A stretch of 64,000 nucleotides of DNA from Galaxea fascicularis (GCA_948470475.1 OX419336.1:5144984-5208983), one strand, 5' to 3'. Counted from the first letter of the stretch, positions 32,957 through 46,033 are shown. Numbers and translations are program-made. The notes: a model not told the origin generated them from the letters alone.

Positions 32957-33067
32957 ACCAAGTTATGGACCTTGAAACATAGCTCAAAAACCATGATTTT
33001 GGGGGACGCTGTCACAAAATTAGAGACATTTGTATGGATTTTGAGCTATGTTTCAAGGTCCATAACT
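32957..33067. repeat. Foldback, AGTTATGGACCTTGAAAC arms
   Basis: AGTTATGGACCTTGAAACAT and the rest of a 36-bp arm are inverted at about 33032-33067, around a loop of about 40 nt. It abuts the next element. Confidence 0.8.
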
Positions 33068-33350
33068 CATACCTGTCAACCCCCGGAGTTCCAAAATCTG
33101 GAGACGTCTCGAAATCCTCGCGTTGTAAGAATGCGTTTTACGACAATGTCCGAATACTCTCCGAGAATCACCCGAAGGCTTTCCGAATGTTCCCGATGTG
33201 ACATCTTGAAAACAACGAAATTAATGAAAAAAAAGAATTCGAAAGAAGCCGCGGATTTTCCCGGGAGATTTGGTGCTCTAACCTGGAGACTGGGAGATTT
33301 GATGAAAAACTTGGAGACTCCCGGTAAAACCGGGAGAGTTGACAGGTATG
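33068..33350. mobile_element. MITE with CATACCTGTCAAC inverted ends
   Basis: It starts CATACCTGTCAAC and ends GTTGACAGGTATG. CCCGG/CCGGG motifs and GGAGAC / GTCTC pairs lie inside. It is 283 bp with no transposase. The flanks AACT and AATT are too short to fix the target duplication. Confidence 0.75.
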
Positions 33351-34288
33351 AATTAACTTGGTCTCTGTTTGATAACATCGTTGTATTGTGCGTAATTTGA
33401 AACAAAGATGGAGCGAGATTGATTGTCCATCGGGATTGTGGAAAGCCAGGGTAAAGATAACCGCTGCTCACTTAGTACGCGGTCGCATGTAGGAGCGGCG
33501 TCTCGAACGCAACGCATCACCGGAAAAAGTGTAGGAAATTATATTACTAATTTAACTCCAATAATCCACAAGAACACCAGAGAGGAAAGGGAGGAAATTG
33601 CACCAAAAGCCGTCTGGATACTTTCAAATTATATCACGGAGATTGCAAGCGTCTTCATCACAGGGACATCAAATTCCAAGGCAAGTTAAGCTTTACCTCG
33701 AATGTTTCGCTAGAAAAGTACGTCATCAAACAAGCTTTGACTAGGACATTTATTCGCTAAATTTAAGCCGGCAGCTCTTAATACTTTTTCAATAGCAGTA
33801 CTTAAGTGCCATTATCTAGGCGGCGCCTTCATCTAGATCTTTTTTTTTTTTTTGTCTTTTTATTTTTCGTGTTGGAGATGGCTTGTGGCAATCCTCCCCC
33901 ACCCCCTCCCCCCTTGTGTGTACAACTAATGATTATTACACTGTACAAACATCCAGTTAATTTTGAAAAAAATTAAGCATTTTTCACTCACTATTTTACT
34001 TTTTATACTCACTGTTTATATATTTTGTGAGGAATGGTATGTGAGCAGTGAAATTTATAATATATGAATAAATGTTGGAAAGATGTCCACAAAGCTCTAC
34101 ACATTAAATTATACATGCATCACTGTCATACTAACCCTGTTCCTAAAACGAATAGAGTCACAAAATGCATAAGGTATGGGATTGCATGGAAATCATGCCT
34201 AAATTTCAATGTAGAGGGCTGAGCAAAAATTGTTCAGAGCTTTTCACAGTTAATCTGATGACTAATGCTGAGTCAGCCATTTGTTATA
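33351..34288. other. Intergenic DNA, nothing supported
   Basis: An open frame at 33423-33689 has no recognisable domain, weak base composition for coding and no splice context, so it is not called. A T-run lies at 33841-33853 and a C-rich stretch at 33893-33912. Confidence 0.5.
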
Positions 34289-34675
34289 CAGTCAAACAGT
34301 GGATTATCCAGACTTTTTGGGAGATGTAAAAAATGTCCAGATAATCAAGAGTCCGGGTAATGGAAAATATGAATATTAATGAGGCTGCTTGTGTATTTGC
34401 ATACCACACTCGATAAACTAATTAGGCATGTAGTGTTACTTAGTGACAAAGAAACTACATGTCCAACCAGTCACAAACCAGCTGAATTGACACTGTGAAA
34501 AATGCAATTTGTAATGCGGCAAATGCTTGTCAAATAGACAACTATTTTCAGTAAGGGTTCCTGAGATCATTTCTGCTACTAATCAATATTGTTGAAAAAA
34601 ATGGGGACCCGAGAGAAAACGTCCAGATAATTGAAATTTCTGGATAATCAGGGCCTGGATAATCAATGTTTGACT
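34289..34675. mobile_element. Pogo/Tigger-like MITE
   Basis: The inverted ends are CAGTCAAACAGTGGATTATC and GATAATCAATGTTTGACTG, preceded on the left by TA (34287-34288); TT is found on the right where TA is expected. Inside each end is a second GATTATC-type repeat (CCAGATAATC, TCTGGATAATC). Repeated GATTATC in a CAG-ended TIR is typical of pogo/Tigger members of Tc1-mariner. It is 387 bp with no transposase. Confidence 0.7.
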
Positions 34676-36490
34676 GTTCAGTAATAATACTACAAACTGT
34701 AGTAGTTTTTGTGAAATTTATCCAGAGAAATACTGATATTGAAGGACCGTGGGTTAACACTGTGCTAAGTAACGTTTTAGGTGAGATCTTAAATTTTGCT
34801 TAAAAAGTGCTAATTTCTTGCACACAGGCTTGTTTTCATGTGATAAATGTTGTGACGTGCCCTGCATTGTTTTTAGTGTTTAGTCTTTTGTTGAAAACTT
34901 AAGGCAAAAGAAACCAGTAACATTCTGTTTTGTTTTGTTTTTGACCAGCGTTTCCTGTGTAAAAAACTAAGAGCTTTCTTGAAAACCTAACGTTTTCCTA
35001 AACACAGTGAAACAAAATATGTGGTGTGTGTGTGTTTGTAAACAGGGTATTATGTTCACCACATAAAAACAAGCCTGTATGCGAGAGATCAGCAATTTTT
35101 TTAGCAAAATAAACAGAATCTCTTAGCATCCCCAGCCCTTCAAATTATTCATTTATTTGTTTAATAACTGGACTTTACTATAGTAGGTAATTCAAGAGAC
35201 ACCACTATTTAAACTAAACATGTCGTGCTTCTGAGAGTGTCCCCTGAATAGAGGTTACACTCTATTTAATATATTCCTAAGAACCTCCCTGGTGAGGACC
35301 AGGTTTAACAAGTATGTTAGTGTTTTCCCATTAACATCAAGTGATAAATATTGCAAGAGTCTTGGCCATCTTGACTTGGGTTGCAGTTTTCTAATAAGCC
35401 TTGAGTTCAGTGGAGCTGCAAAGGCACTCAAAAGCGTTATGAAATTAATCTCTGTCATCAAACGCATAATAAAGTTTGGCTTTGTTTTTCTTGAAAACGA
35501 AGGCTACGCAAATTCATTTAAGGCTACAGGAAAAAAATCAGAAATTTTTTCAGGTGACGAATACGTAAGGTGTTTTCTTTACTTTTTAGCGGCCTATTTT
35601 GCATAAAGATTCAGAAATAGGTGGCTGCTATATTTTCCGGCAATTTATAGCACAAAAGAGGTAAGTTCAAAATCAAGGTCCAAAGAAAATGTATTGCTTT
35701 CAGCAGTACATCTCGTTGCGCACATTATCACCTGAGCTACCAACAAAAGCTCAACACATAAGCCAATACAATGTAACCTTTATCGCCACTTTGCACTGCC
35801 TTGCTGATTCATTGTTCCAAGAAAACAGCCGGCTATCTTTTGTTTCTTGTTTAACAGATGGAACTGACAGGTTTTTTGCATAGGTTATTCTTGAAAGTAA
35901 AGTGCAAATCAGAGGGGAAAAGTCTAGGGCAACGTTTTTAAGTCCAATTCTAGGCCACATGCAAAATTTCAGCCAGTTTTGAGCAAAATCAAAAAAATGG
36001 CCTAAAATTCGACATAGACAGTTTGTGCTCCCAGCCCTTCAAATGTTGCAACATCTGCTTGCTCTGTTGCAAAAGCTGCCCATCTGGAACAACAGAATCA
36101 CAAAAGCAGCCTGACTCTTTGCTCTGCGATTGTATTATAATATAATATGTATTAGCTTACAAGTCAGCAAAGAGATCTCCTGGGAATGTTTAAATCTTTT
36201 TAATAATTATGTAAAAAGAACCAGAAGTTTCTTGTTATCAAATATTCATAATAATAAATTAGGGCTGTCACTTGTTATGGCTGAGCTTCAAAGATGTCAT
36301 GGGTGATGGTTTCTGTGTATCGAATTTGGACCTTAGCCATGTTCTTAGATGTTTCCGGTGTAGTCATGGATCATTGTTATGTCTGCTTGAAACCTTAATG
36401 GCAGCCCCAATGACATTTAATAGATGTGGCTTAGTTTGTATGTTTAGTGGCTGCAGTCAACCAGTAGCATGAATTAAGATGGCAGCCTTC
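34676..36490. other. Intergenic DNA, nothing supported
   Basis: Overlapping frames on both strands at 35255-35606 have no known domain. A hydrophobic or transposase-like signal cannot be confirmed. An AT-rich stretch with repeated TATAATATA lies at 36131-36150. No RNA gene seen. Confidence 0.45.
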
Positions 36491-36491
36491 T

Positions 36492-36870
36492 TAGTTATTT
36501 AGATTTAAGATTCCAGCTGTGTTTGCAGTAGCCTAAAGCTTTTGTAGACATCAAAGAGACAATAATTTGTTATGTCTGTTTTTCCCAATATTTCAATGCA
36601 ACTGTTTTGCAGTCATTAGCTTTTCTGGAGATCCCTAATTAGACAGGTGCATATTGACATGGGTTTCTTAACCTTGCCATTTTGGATATCAGTAGCCAAC
36701 GGAAAATTATAGACAAATGCTAGTTATTTAGATTTAAGATTTCAGCTGTGTTTGCAGTAGCCTAAAGCTTTGTAGACATCTAAGGGACAATAATTTATTA
36801 TGTCTTCTTTTCCCAGTATTTCAATGCAACTGTTTTGCAATTATTAGCTTTCCTGGAGATCCCTAATAGT
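36492..36870. repeat. Local direct duplication, about 150-bp copies 229 bp apart
   Basis: 36492-36644 and 36721-36869 are about 92% alike, both starting TAGTTATTTAGATTTAAGAT and ending GGAGATCCCTAAT. The 76-bp spacer is not repeated. No coding frame is conserved between the copies. Confidence 0.75.
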
Positions 36871-39800
36871 GAACAGAAAGACTCCTACTGCCATTATTGA
36901 TCATGTGTGAATTTGTCAAACAATCTTTCATCCTTAAGCACTGGCAGATATAATTATACATGTCCCTTCCATACCAGTTATTCCACTTGTGAATTAAATT
37001 ATAATAAGATTATCACTACCCCCTCCCTCCCCCTTCAGAGATGACAGTAAATAAATTATTATTGACTCTCATCTCTTGGGGGGTAGTGATAATCTTGGAC
37101 ACTGTATATGGAAAAAAAAATAACACTACTAACAAAACAAACATCATTCAAAATCCCAACTGCTGGGGGACCACCTTATCATTGGCTGTTTATTTATTCC
37201 TGAGAAGAATGATACATTTGTGGATTATTTTTCAATAAGAAGATCATGCTACTCTAGTGTTGGTGTGTCTTCATGAGAGGGTTGCATGTGTGTGGGCTTT
37301 GCCTTTTGTTGTTTCAAAGTCTTACAGGTAAAAACAAATCAGCCATCTTTTTCTCCTCTTTTTTTCCTTTCCATTTTGGTCTCTTTCATTTTATTTCAAA
37401 GATGACTGCAGTCATAAAACCCTAGTGTCTGACAAAGAAATTATGTCATTAAATGGATGCTGAAACTTTTCTTTTAAAACCATATTTTAATTTTTCTCAT
37501 TTAAGTCAGTTCTGTAGGATCAGTAAACAGTAGGTATTGTTGATTGTACAAATGCATACCCCATGCAATATTGTACATGGAAATCACTTTGCATTGTTGT
37601 CTGACAAGTTAAGTCCCGGCATAGGCAAAAAATTTGCTCTGACTGTGCATCGAATTACAGATTTTTTAATGCTGGTGATAATGCCTTTGATAAGAATGAC
37701 TTAATTTTCAAAGTGGAAAAGTACACATAACCAAGTTAGTTGAAATGTGAGGACCATATTTCACTTTTCTAGAGTGTGTGTAAGATTTCAGAAATATGTG
37801 TTGAAATAATTATTTCCATGAAAAGTCTACAGTTTTGTTATATTTGATAGTTAAATCCTGTGAATGGTGTAAGGGACTTTCTGCTCAATAGTTTTAATTT
37901 CTTTTCCAAAAGAAAATTAAAGAAAATAGAATGTGTTGTTTATGTGATTTAAGACGATCCACCGAAAATGAAGGAGTATTGAAAAAGTCCTCAAACTTTG
38001 TCCAGATTGTTATCATGTTATGTGCTTTAACAAAATGCAATAAAAAGTAGGGGTCACTGAGCTCGTTTTTGCACACTCGAGATGACCTAATTATAGCGAC
38101 TTAGTGACCAATGAGATTCTAATTACTTAACCTTAGGTGGCAGAAGAGGGCAAGAGTACTTCTTGGGTTATTTATCAGAGAATTTCAACTAAATAGACCC
38201 TGAACTTACATTACAAGCCATCTTCGTTAAACAGAAGTTAATATAATGTAACAAAATTAAGAATTCACGGCACGCGAACATGGCCAGGACTACCTAAAGA
38301 TGTGTTCTTTATAGCATTGAAATCAAAACATTTTAAGGCAGATTTTCAAACTTTCTTTCAAATCAAGATATATTGTAGTTAACCTTCTGTCATTTAAATT
38401 CATACATTAAAAAGTGGGGGTCACGGTGCTTATTGCCGAGTTAGTGATCCGCAAAGTGGGAAAATCCTGTTTGAAGAGCATTACAGCCAAGGGAAGACTA
38501 GGTCGAGTTTATATGTACATGCAGCGATTGTCTCATCTGTTCGGTCACAACGCTTAAAAGGCATTTTACACGTCTTGCAACCTTCATCAAGGAAATTTGC
38601 AAGGACTCACAATCCCACAACTCGTCCTCCAGGCAGTGAAAATGTCATGCTAAAATTGTCCTCTTTCTCAGTAAAAGCTAAATTCAAACTATAAGCGGGC
38701 CACTCCTTTTTCAAGACGTTTGATATAATTATAGATCGATTCAGCCTTTTTGCTTGCAAAGGCAACCTTGTTTATCCATAGAATCTGGACCGACAATAAA
38801 ATACGCAGCTATTTTGGTCATTTTGGATGTCGCAGTGTCATGCACAGTAGGGGTGCACAGTGTAAAACAGAGGAATCACCTTAAGGAATAGAATTCCACG
38901 TTGTTCTGTGTTATGAAATGAACCCCCCCCCCCCCAAAAAAAAAAAAAAAAAAAATTCAACCAATACCCAATGGTTTTGTAGATTTTTTGTGCTTGGCCA
39001 GTATTGTACTGCTCATTCTGGGGAATAATCTCTTTTTGATTGCTATGGATTCAAGTGTCTAAGAGGGTGGAATTGCATCAAAATTAGTGAAATATTAGAT
39101 ATGATGGCATAAGTTACTTGTTGAAATCCGATTTGTAATTTGTTGTAGAAACTAGTTTAGGGATCCACAGAGATTTTACAGTTTATTTATAATTTTCTTT
39201 TTCTATAAGATGTCCCTAAGCTTACAGCAGCAGCTTAATCATGAAGACTTTCCACTGCTTTGCTCCTTTTGAAGAGGAACGCTTCTTGATGGTAGTGGTA
39301 TCATTATTGAAGACTCTTGGTCTTATTAGGGCCTATGGTTAGTCAACTGAGTTCTGCTGTCCCTGACTTGTTTCTCGCTAATTTATTTGTTTTTTTTTTC
39401 TTAGTTCAATATGGACAGCATTTAATTCTCTCCTTGTTTGGGTAAACAGTGTGAACCTTGGAATTTATAGAATCCAATGAGAAAAATTGTCATTAAGAAT
39501 ATTGTTGTAATTTCTCTTCACAAAAATGACGCGTAATTACATCAATACAAATACCTCACAAGTAGTAATTATTGTTTTCCAAGATTCGAGTTTCTTATAA
39601 GCATGGTTTCCTTTTCTAGTTTTACTATACAGTGAAAAGTTACGAAGGCTTTTATAAATTCTAACTTTCAAGACGGTTTGCTGAAAAACATTCGATTCAA
39701 TATACCTGATCTTCACGATAGAGGAGGTAAAAACTTATGCCGCACAAATATCTCGTTCCTTGTTGCCAGAATATCAGACATACCTGAGCTGAGCTGAGGT

Positions 39801-40010
39801 ACTTTCTATTGTACTTAAATCTAGCATATTGAATCGAAATTTGTTAAGCAATCTATGTCGAATTTAAGAGTGAAGAATTTCACATTTTCTTTCAGTTTTT
39901 CTTAGAATCGCACGTGGCAGATTTCGTAATAATATTTAGCAGGATCTTCCGCCTACTTTACGAGGGCTATCTTGCTATTTCTTGCGTCTCAGCGGAAGTC
40001 GTAGGTTTGT
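36871..40010. other. Intergenic DNA upstream of CREBRF, nothing supported
   Basis: AT-rich sequence without exon-like blocks or RNA genes. An inverted pair of short motifs, GATAATCTTG / TAAGATTATCAC, flanks a CCCTCCC tract at 37000-37095. A C10-A20 homopolymer junction lies at 38922-38955 and may hide a sequencing error. Confidence 0.45.
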
Positions 40011-40039
40011 TTACATCGAAAACGTGACCGGAGTATCGT

Positions 40040-40561
40040 TCTGTTTTGCTGAGTGATGATGACGTAGTTGTTATATTCTAAAAGTAGATCTGATTGGTCA
40101 CCTCTTGACCGGAGGTGGCAGCTACCGTATTCGATCCGCGTGACGTAAAAACAAACTAGAAACCCTCTGGATAATTCAGTTTTTCCGTCTTTATCCTCCT
40201 GTTTTCGGTTGTCCTTGTAAATTTATTGCTCGGGGCAAGGCATTAATTTTGCTTTCTTCGAAAGCAGCTGTGAGGTTAAGAGGAAACAGCTATTTCCGAG
40301 CAAAGGTCTCAGTCATTTTTTGAGTGTTTTGGTTCTGTAACCGTGACAATTGCCTGTAGAAGGCGGAGTTTGATGGCCAAGGTGAGTGATCTGATTGGCT
40401 GACAAAATCTTGTTTGACAAGGCTGATCTCGTGATGCTGATTTCACCCGTGGACGGAATTAAAACAATAACAAAGAAGAAAATTTGCTTCGAGCGGATAG
40501 CAGAATCTTGCTGTTTTGCCCTTTCAAGCAAACTTTACAACTTACAGAGCCATAGAAGTAC
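40040..40561 (+). promoter_or_regulatory. CREBRF upstream region: two CRE-like sites and CCAAT boxes
   Basis: TGACGTAG at 40060-40067 and TGACGTAA at 40141-40148 are CRE-like sites of the kind bound by CREB/ATF bZIP proteins. Inverted CCAAT boxes (ATTGG) lie at 40093-40097 and 40394-40398. GC content rises compared with the DNA upstream. No TATA box is placed with confidence. An in-frame TAG at 40553-40555 shortly before the chosen ATG supports that start. Promoter function is inferred from motifs and position only. Confidence 0.45.
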
Positions 40562-42951
40562 ATGCAGCAAGGAGTAGAATACCCTCCAGTAAGTGCTCGT
40601 GGCGGGAAAATACTTTCTTTGCTGGAGAAGTGTTCTGTCCGCGCGCTTTTCGCTCTCGATTTCTTCCTTCGATAGGTTTTATTTGTTGAGTTACATAATA
40701 TAAGGTTTACGATTTCTTTTGCATATTTTCATTTATCAGCTTTCATTGGACGTGGAGAGTTCGTTTGAAGAGAGCTTTGGTGGGTTGTTTTCTCCGTTAG
40801 GGGAAGATGATTTCGGAGGCGACAAAACTGCCTTCTTGCGCGAGACGGACGGGGGAAACGATGGCTGGGACAATTTCCAAGCGCTGCCTAGCCCGCCGTT
40901 TGGCGGGCTGGGGGGAGACTTTGATATGGAGCTGGAATTTTTCAGGACTGACAAAATAAATGAAGAATGCAAAATAGCGGGGCCTACTTTGGCTGAACTA
41001 AATGATCATCGTTCGTTGTCGCCACTTATAAACCCCGAGATGGAGCGACTTCATCGCATAGCCACTCGAACGGAAGGCGAGTGTTCGTCTTCCTGCACAA
41101 CGGCTCGCAAGCCGCAGCCATTCATAGCTCTGGAGCTCACTTCAGAAAAGATTGAGAAACCGCGACCGATTGAAATGAAAAGGGAAGAAGTGGTTTCTAA
41201 AAGCCAGTACAGCGAGAGGTTTGAACATCCTAAGGAACCCGAGAAGAAACTTCCGAGCAAACCAACATGGACTATGACCCAAGACACTTCTTCTTGGAAG
41301 AACCAGTCTGAACTATCCGCGTCCTCAGAGAGAATGATAATTTTGCCACAAAGGAAATTAGGCTTAGGCAGCAGTGGAGTTTGTGATAACCAAGTGCCCA
41401 AGTTAATTTTAACGGAAGTGAAAACACGGTTGTACAGCGCCGAGAGTACGGAGCATCCCCAGGAAGCTGAGAAGAGTGAACCCGAGTCTGCGGTGGCTGA
41501 ACCGAACAGTCCGGTCTTAGAGGACGAATCGGCAGATGAGGAAATGGACAGTGATGATGATTTTGATGTGGAAAGCCACGTACATGGAGGTGGCTTGGCT
41601 AGAAATCGGAAAGGTCGGAGGGGAGATCACGATGACCTCTCTCCAAACCCAAGAAAACTTTTGGAGATAAGCCGAGAGCTCGATCGTCTAAATAAAGTTA
41701 TCGGCGACCTGAAGCCAATTCATCAGTTACCCCAAAACGCTAGGAACAAGTCAAGGAAGGAAAAAAACAAGCTTGCTTCAAGGTAATTCTTCTAGGACAT
41801 TGTTTATGTACATGTACAGTTGTGTATAACTTAAGTTTTACGGGTAAGCTTAAGCAAAAAAGCACGAAGATTCATCATCATCACATTATGTTATTATAAA
41901 CCCTAAAAATATATAAACCATAGCCTAATAAGCTTTTGTATCTCTGGAGGTTATTCATCATTAATTACTGTTAAGCCTCATATTTACTTTTTTTTCCTTA
42001 AACGGCACATTTTGAATCCTTCTAACACCGACACCAGGGCAAGTTCGCGTGATCATATCAGTGATTGTTTTCATTTTGTTTTTGGCAAAATACACTTTTG
42101 TTTTGTAGTGGAATAGTAACAGTGTTCCATAGATTTTTTCTGATGTACTGAGCTCGAAATTACTAAGAGAGGTACAAAGAATTTATTTGGGACTTTTAGG
42201 CCTGCATGACTCCATGTTCTAGTGCGTGCCTCAGGGTGGTGTTATTGATGAAATGTACTTGGCAAATATCCTCGATCCCTTGCTTTGACAAGAGTTTTAA
42301 AAAGTTGCTGCAGTGAGCAGATAAATATAAACAGCTGTCATATTGAGCTACATTTAGGCATCAAACTCTTGTGGTAAAATCAGCTGAAATTTAATGTTAG
42401 TTATTAAAATTCCTGGATTCATTCCACATTGTTAAAAATCAGGTATGCTTTAAGAGCTTAAGTTCTCCTGAAATTCAGCCTACATTGCATTTTGTGCATC
42501 ATTAGTTTCGGACTAGTGTTTGGAAAATTAATAGCTATCTCCATCGCAATCCATAGATTACAGGGTTGATTGTTGGCATTAGAAACATAAATTGGCAAGC
42601 ACTGTTTTTGGCAAAAAGGGAAGTATTTTACAGTATTTTGTAATGACAGATTTCTATTTTGGGTGTAAGTGGATTTATAGATTGTAGAGGTAGTGCAGCC
42701 TTTTCAAGCAAAAGAATTAAAATTGAACTCTTCCAATATTTGATTACATTGCTAACCTTAAAGTGGTACTATGACGAAACTCACATCTTTCCTATCTAGG
42801 CCATTTTAAAGCATAAACAAGAAGTCTGTATGAGAAGAAAAACACTGTTTACCCTTTTCAAATATCTCTTTTCATTCCAGGAATATTCAAATTTTTAAAA
42901 TATGCAAGTTAGACAAGTGATGATGTACACTCAATCCAATTTTGATCAAAC

Positions 42952-42993
<42 letters not shown>

Positions 42994-45900
42994 TCGATTC
43001 TTTGCAGTAAGATTCTACTGAATGTGCTCCGCAGTTTTGTTACCATGGCAACATACTGGGCTCCAGGCCTCCCCAATATTAATGGCCAGAAAAGGCCATT
43101 GTTGGCATTCCATTTTGATATTTGCTAATGGTACCTCATTTGTGGCTTTGTTTAAAGTTTTCTAAGTTGAAAATCACTAAGATATTGAAATCAAGTGGGT
43201 GGGGACTGGAAAAGAGTGAGTTGCCATAGGAACAGAATTTTTTATAGCCGTCGGTGTGTTTCTGGTAGAACTATTAGCCTAGCAAGTTTCAATGGTCTGC
43301 TCTGCAAATTGGCCAAGATAGCTCTATTTATACACTTGATATAATATTGGGTTGAGTGTATGATGTCATCAGTCATCTCATTTGATATTTTACGCATATT
43401 TTTTAAATCTTAAATATCTCTGGAACTAATGCAGATATTTGCAAACGATAAACTGCATTTTATTCTTTCATGGAATTCTAAGTGATACACCTAAACAATC
43501 AAGGGGTAAAAATTTGATCATAGTACCACTTTAAATGGAAGCAGAGGACTATAATCTGCAGTCCAAATGAGGCTTATAAGACAAGAGAGCTATAAACTGA
43601 CAGCTTAATGAGGCTTCTGTAGTTGTTTAGTTAACACAGCTGAATTTGAACCAGGTGAATCTTGTGGAGCTCAGGGTAAGTGCATCACCTTGCAGTCCTG
43701 ATCACACAAGAAGTATTAAATTTTAGTGATGACGTTTTGCGAAGCCACACTACCAAACAGACCTCATTGGAGGTCAGATTTTGTATCAGTTTTGTTGTAA
43801 TCCCTTCCTCTCTTACTTAAAGAAAAAAAGGTTTCCAGTCATGATCCATCCTTGATCAATGGATTGGGTGAATAAAAGTTTAACATTGAAGCAAAAAGTA
43901 ACTACAGTGTAAATGCACACTTGGTTGGCATGTATCAGAGATTATTCAGAGATTGTTATTCCACAAGAGATAAACATGTTAGTCAAATGTCAATCTGATT
44001 TACTAGGAACTGGCCTTCTTTTGTAGGTCAAAATGAATTTCCTTTGTTTTGGAATCCAAATTATTCATGAATCAGTACATTATGAGACAAAGGAAATTCA
44101 GAATCAAACTAGATTGAAATAGTTTTGACCTGAATTTCAGTTTGGCCTACATGTAAAACATACAGAGTATTAATGAACTGTAGCAGTGATGCGACTAGAA
44201 CCTTTCAAGTACTGGTCAAGATCACAAATTTAATCAAGGATTTTAGATCTGTAGCTGGGCTGTACACTTGTGCTTATGACAATTCCTGCTCATGACAAGG
44301 TGCAATGACATTCAAGATGTGATGGACTATTATTACATAACTACTTTATCTATAACATTTCAGTTCTGGAGATAGATTATATGTGAGGGGTAGTTTAACT
44401 TTGTTCACAGCTTATTATTATTATATTTAAGAAAATGAGTAAGGTGTCCCTGTTCATGTTTAATTACAAGTAACTCACTGCATGAGGAACATCTTGGCAT
44501 CTTTTTTATTGATGGTTGTAGTAGTAAAGCCTCTAAGCTGTCTAATTGTCATTGCTTACTTATGTACATCAGTCTTTTGGGGGTTATTTGATCAGAAAAA
44601 TGCAGCATGTGAGTGGAGAAACATTTTAACTTTGTAACATTGAATGTTTTTACTATCCATTCCAGGGCTTGTAGATTAAAGAAGAAGGCCCAGCACGAAG
44701 CAAACAAAGTCAAGTTACAAGGTTTAGAGATGGAGCAACGTGAGTTATTTGACCACCAAAGTTTTCTTTGTGAATGTCTCCAGTGAACATGAAAATAATG
44801 TAAATAGACTTCAGTGGGCTCATTCGAGACTTGTTTAGGCACTGACATCTATTGTACATACCTTTTACTAACTGAGTTTGAGGTCCATACTGTAAGTTAC
44901 GCACTGAGTTTTTTTTCCCATTCACTTATGGCCCAAGCACGAAGCACGCGGGCCGTAAATCAACGGGAAAAAACGAGAATCTGTAACTTGCAGTACAGAC
45001 CGAGAAAACGAGGTTAGTAAGATATTTATTATATCTCTGAGGTTAATCAGGCACAAGGAAAAGGAAACTTTCAAATTTGGCGGTCCATACAGTAGAGTAC
45101 GGCCCACAAAATTGACCAATCACAGTGCATGTACTAACTGAGAGATATAATAATGTAGGTAACTCAGATAAAGAGTTTAGCGGCTGCAGTTGTAGTTGCA
45201 TTTGGATAACATTGTTGTTAAACAAACAAGTGAATGATATTTTTGGGTTAATAGGCCATCATTAGTTAATTTCCTTTTTTAATATTTTGACCCGTCAGAA
45301 ATGAGACGTGACTGAGTTAAAATTTCTTTGGCCGCGCAACATGACCAGCCACCCTACGAAAGTTTTTTAGAGCCCTGGTTTAAGATCTCTAATCATTGTT
45401 ACTAATATAAGGAATGTATTACCCTATAGAGCGCCTGACAGATGTCATTGATAAAGTGAAAAGGGAGATCATACTAAAAAGCAGCCAGCCAACAAGTCCT
45501 AGAGCGAACTTGAGCCTTCAAGTTGAAACCCTGGTCAAGACTACTTTTGGTGAGTGCAGATTCTTTTTTATAGTTGATGCTATTTTGGAATTTTCTCTTG
45601 CATTGACAATGCAAATTTTGCAAAAACTCTTACATGTGGTTTGCAGATGTTGAGAATGTTAATTCAGTTAAAATTTTATGTCTGCAAACAAGACAACCCA
45701 CCACACTTGAGCCACAGGAACACTGGTGATTTAATTATCGTTCTGGCCCCATTATTAACGACTTTGTTTTCCCTTTATTGTTCTCTAAATACCTGTTAGC
45801 TAGAAGAATTTTGTTTAAAGAAGCGACCATTCCTTTTAAATGGGCAATATGAAGGAGTGATGTTGTAAGAAGAAAAAGTATAAAAAGTTACTGCATTGTG

Positions 45901-46033
45901 CTTTGTATTGGAATTTGCAGGAAACCAACTTGTTGCTGGACACACTTCAGACTTTGTTCACTCCGTTTTGAAAGCAACAGCCAGGGAAAATCCGTCTCTT
46001 GGAAGTCTGGATGAGTTAACGTTGTGCTTCTAA
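40562..46033 (+). CDS. CREBRF: CREBRF-like, CREB3 regulatory factor, bZIP protein (5 exons, complete)
   Basis: Exons 40562-40588, 40740-41782, 44666-44739, 45430-45549 and 45921-46033; phases agree, giving 458 residues plus TAA. Vertebrate CREBRF (639 residues) is a nuclear bZIP-like protein that restrains CREB3 in the unfolded protein response. Visible blocks: an acidic N-terminal part with GPTLAELN (compare TPTLAQLN in human); an acidic stretch [16 protein letters not shown] near residue 280; [20 protein letters not shown]; then the basic region [20 protein letters not shown] (from about residue 345) and a zipper through QGLEMEQ to VKREI. The C-terminal [13 protein letters not shown] matches the family signature VAGQTSEFVNQVL. 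An intron splits the basic region at the R of LASR. The middle is shorter than in vertebrates. The nine-residue first exon is predicted from frame and donor only; an ATG at 40719, in frame, would serve if intron 1 were retained or a downstream promoter used. Confidence 0.93.
41783..42757 (+). other. CREBRF intron 2, first part, nothing further seen
   Basis: AT-rich intron sequence without exon-like blocks. The intron (41783-44665) contains the TTAA-flanked element at 42762-43530; otherwise I see only a loose inverted pair at 44025-44115 (GAATTTCCTTTG / CAAAGGAAATTC), possibly a small foldback. Confidence 0.5.
42758..43534. mobile_element. TTAA-flanked non-autonomous DNA element (CREBRF intron 2)
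   Basis: TTAA at 42758-42761 and 43531-43534 flanks 769 bp whose ends are AGTGGTACTATGA and TCATAGTACCACT, exact inverted repeats. A TTAA target is used by piggyBac and Kolobok elements. No transposase frame remains, so it must have been moved in trans. Confidence 0.85.
44878..45150. repeat. Composite repeat in CREBRF intron 3 (foldback plus second copy of the 9011 repeat)
   Basis: 44882-45004 has inverted ends GTCCATACTGTAAGTTAC and GTAACTTGCAGTACAGAC, a foldback. From about 45012 it continues into the repeat found at 9011-9160 (AAGATATTTATTATATCTC to AACTGAGAGATATAA). The same two-part order, foldback then this repeat, is seen at 8823-9160, though with a different first part. Confidence 0.6.

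Noticed and set aside
33423..33689. 88-codon intergenic frame
   Set aside because: No recognisable domain, no neighbours, no codon signal I can support.
35255..35606. Overlapping frames on both strands upstream of CREBRF
   Set aside because: I considered a transposon remnant, but no catalytic motif or known family could be seen on either strand.
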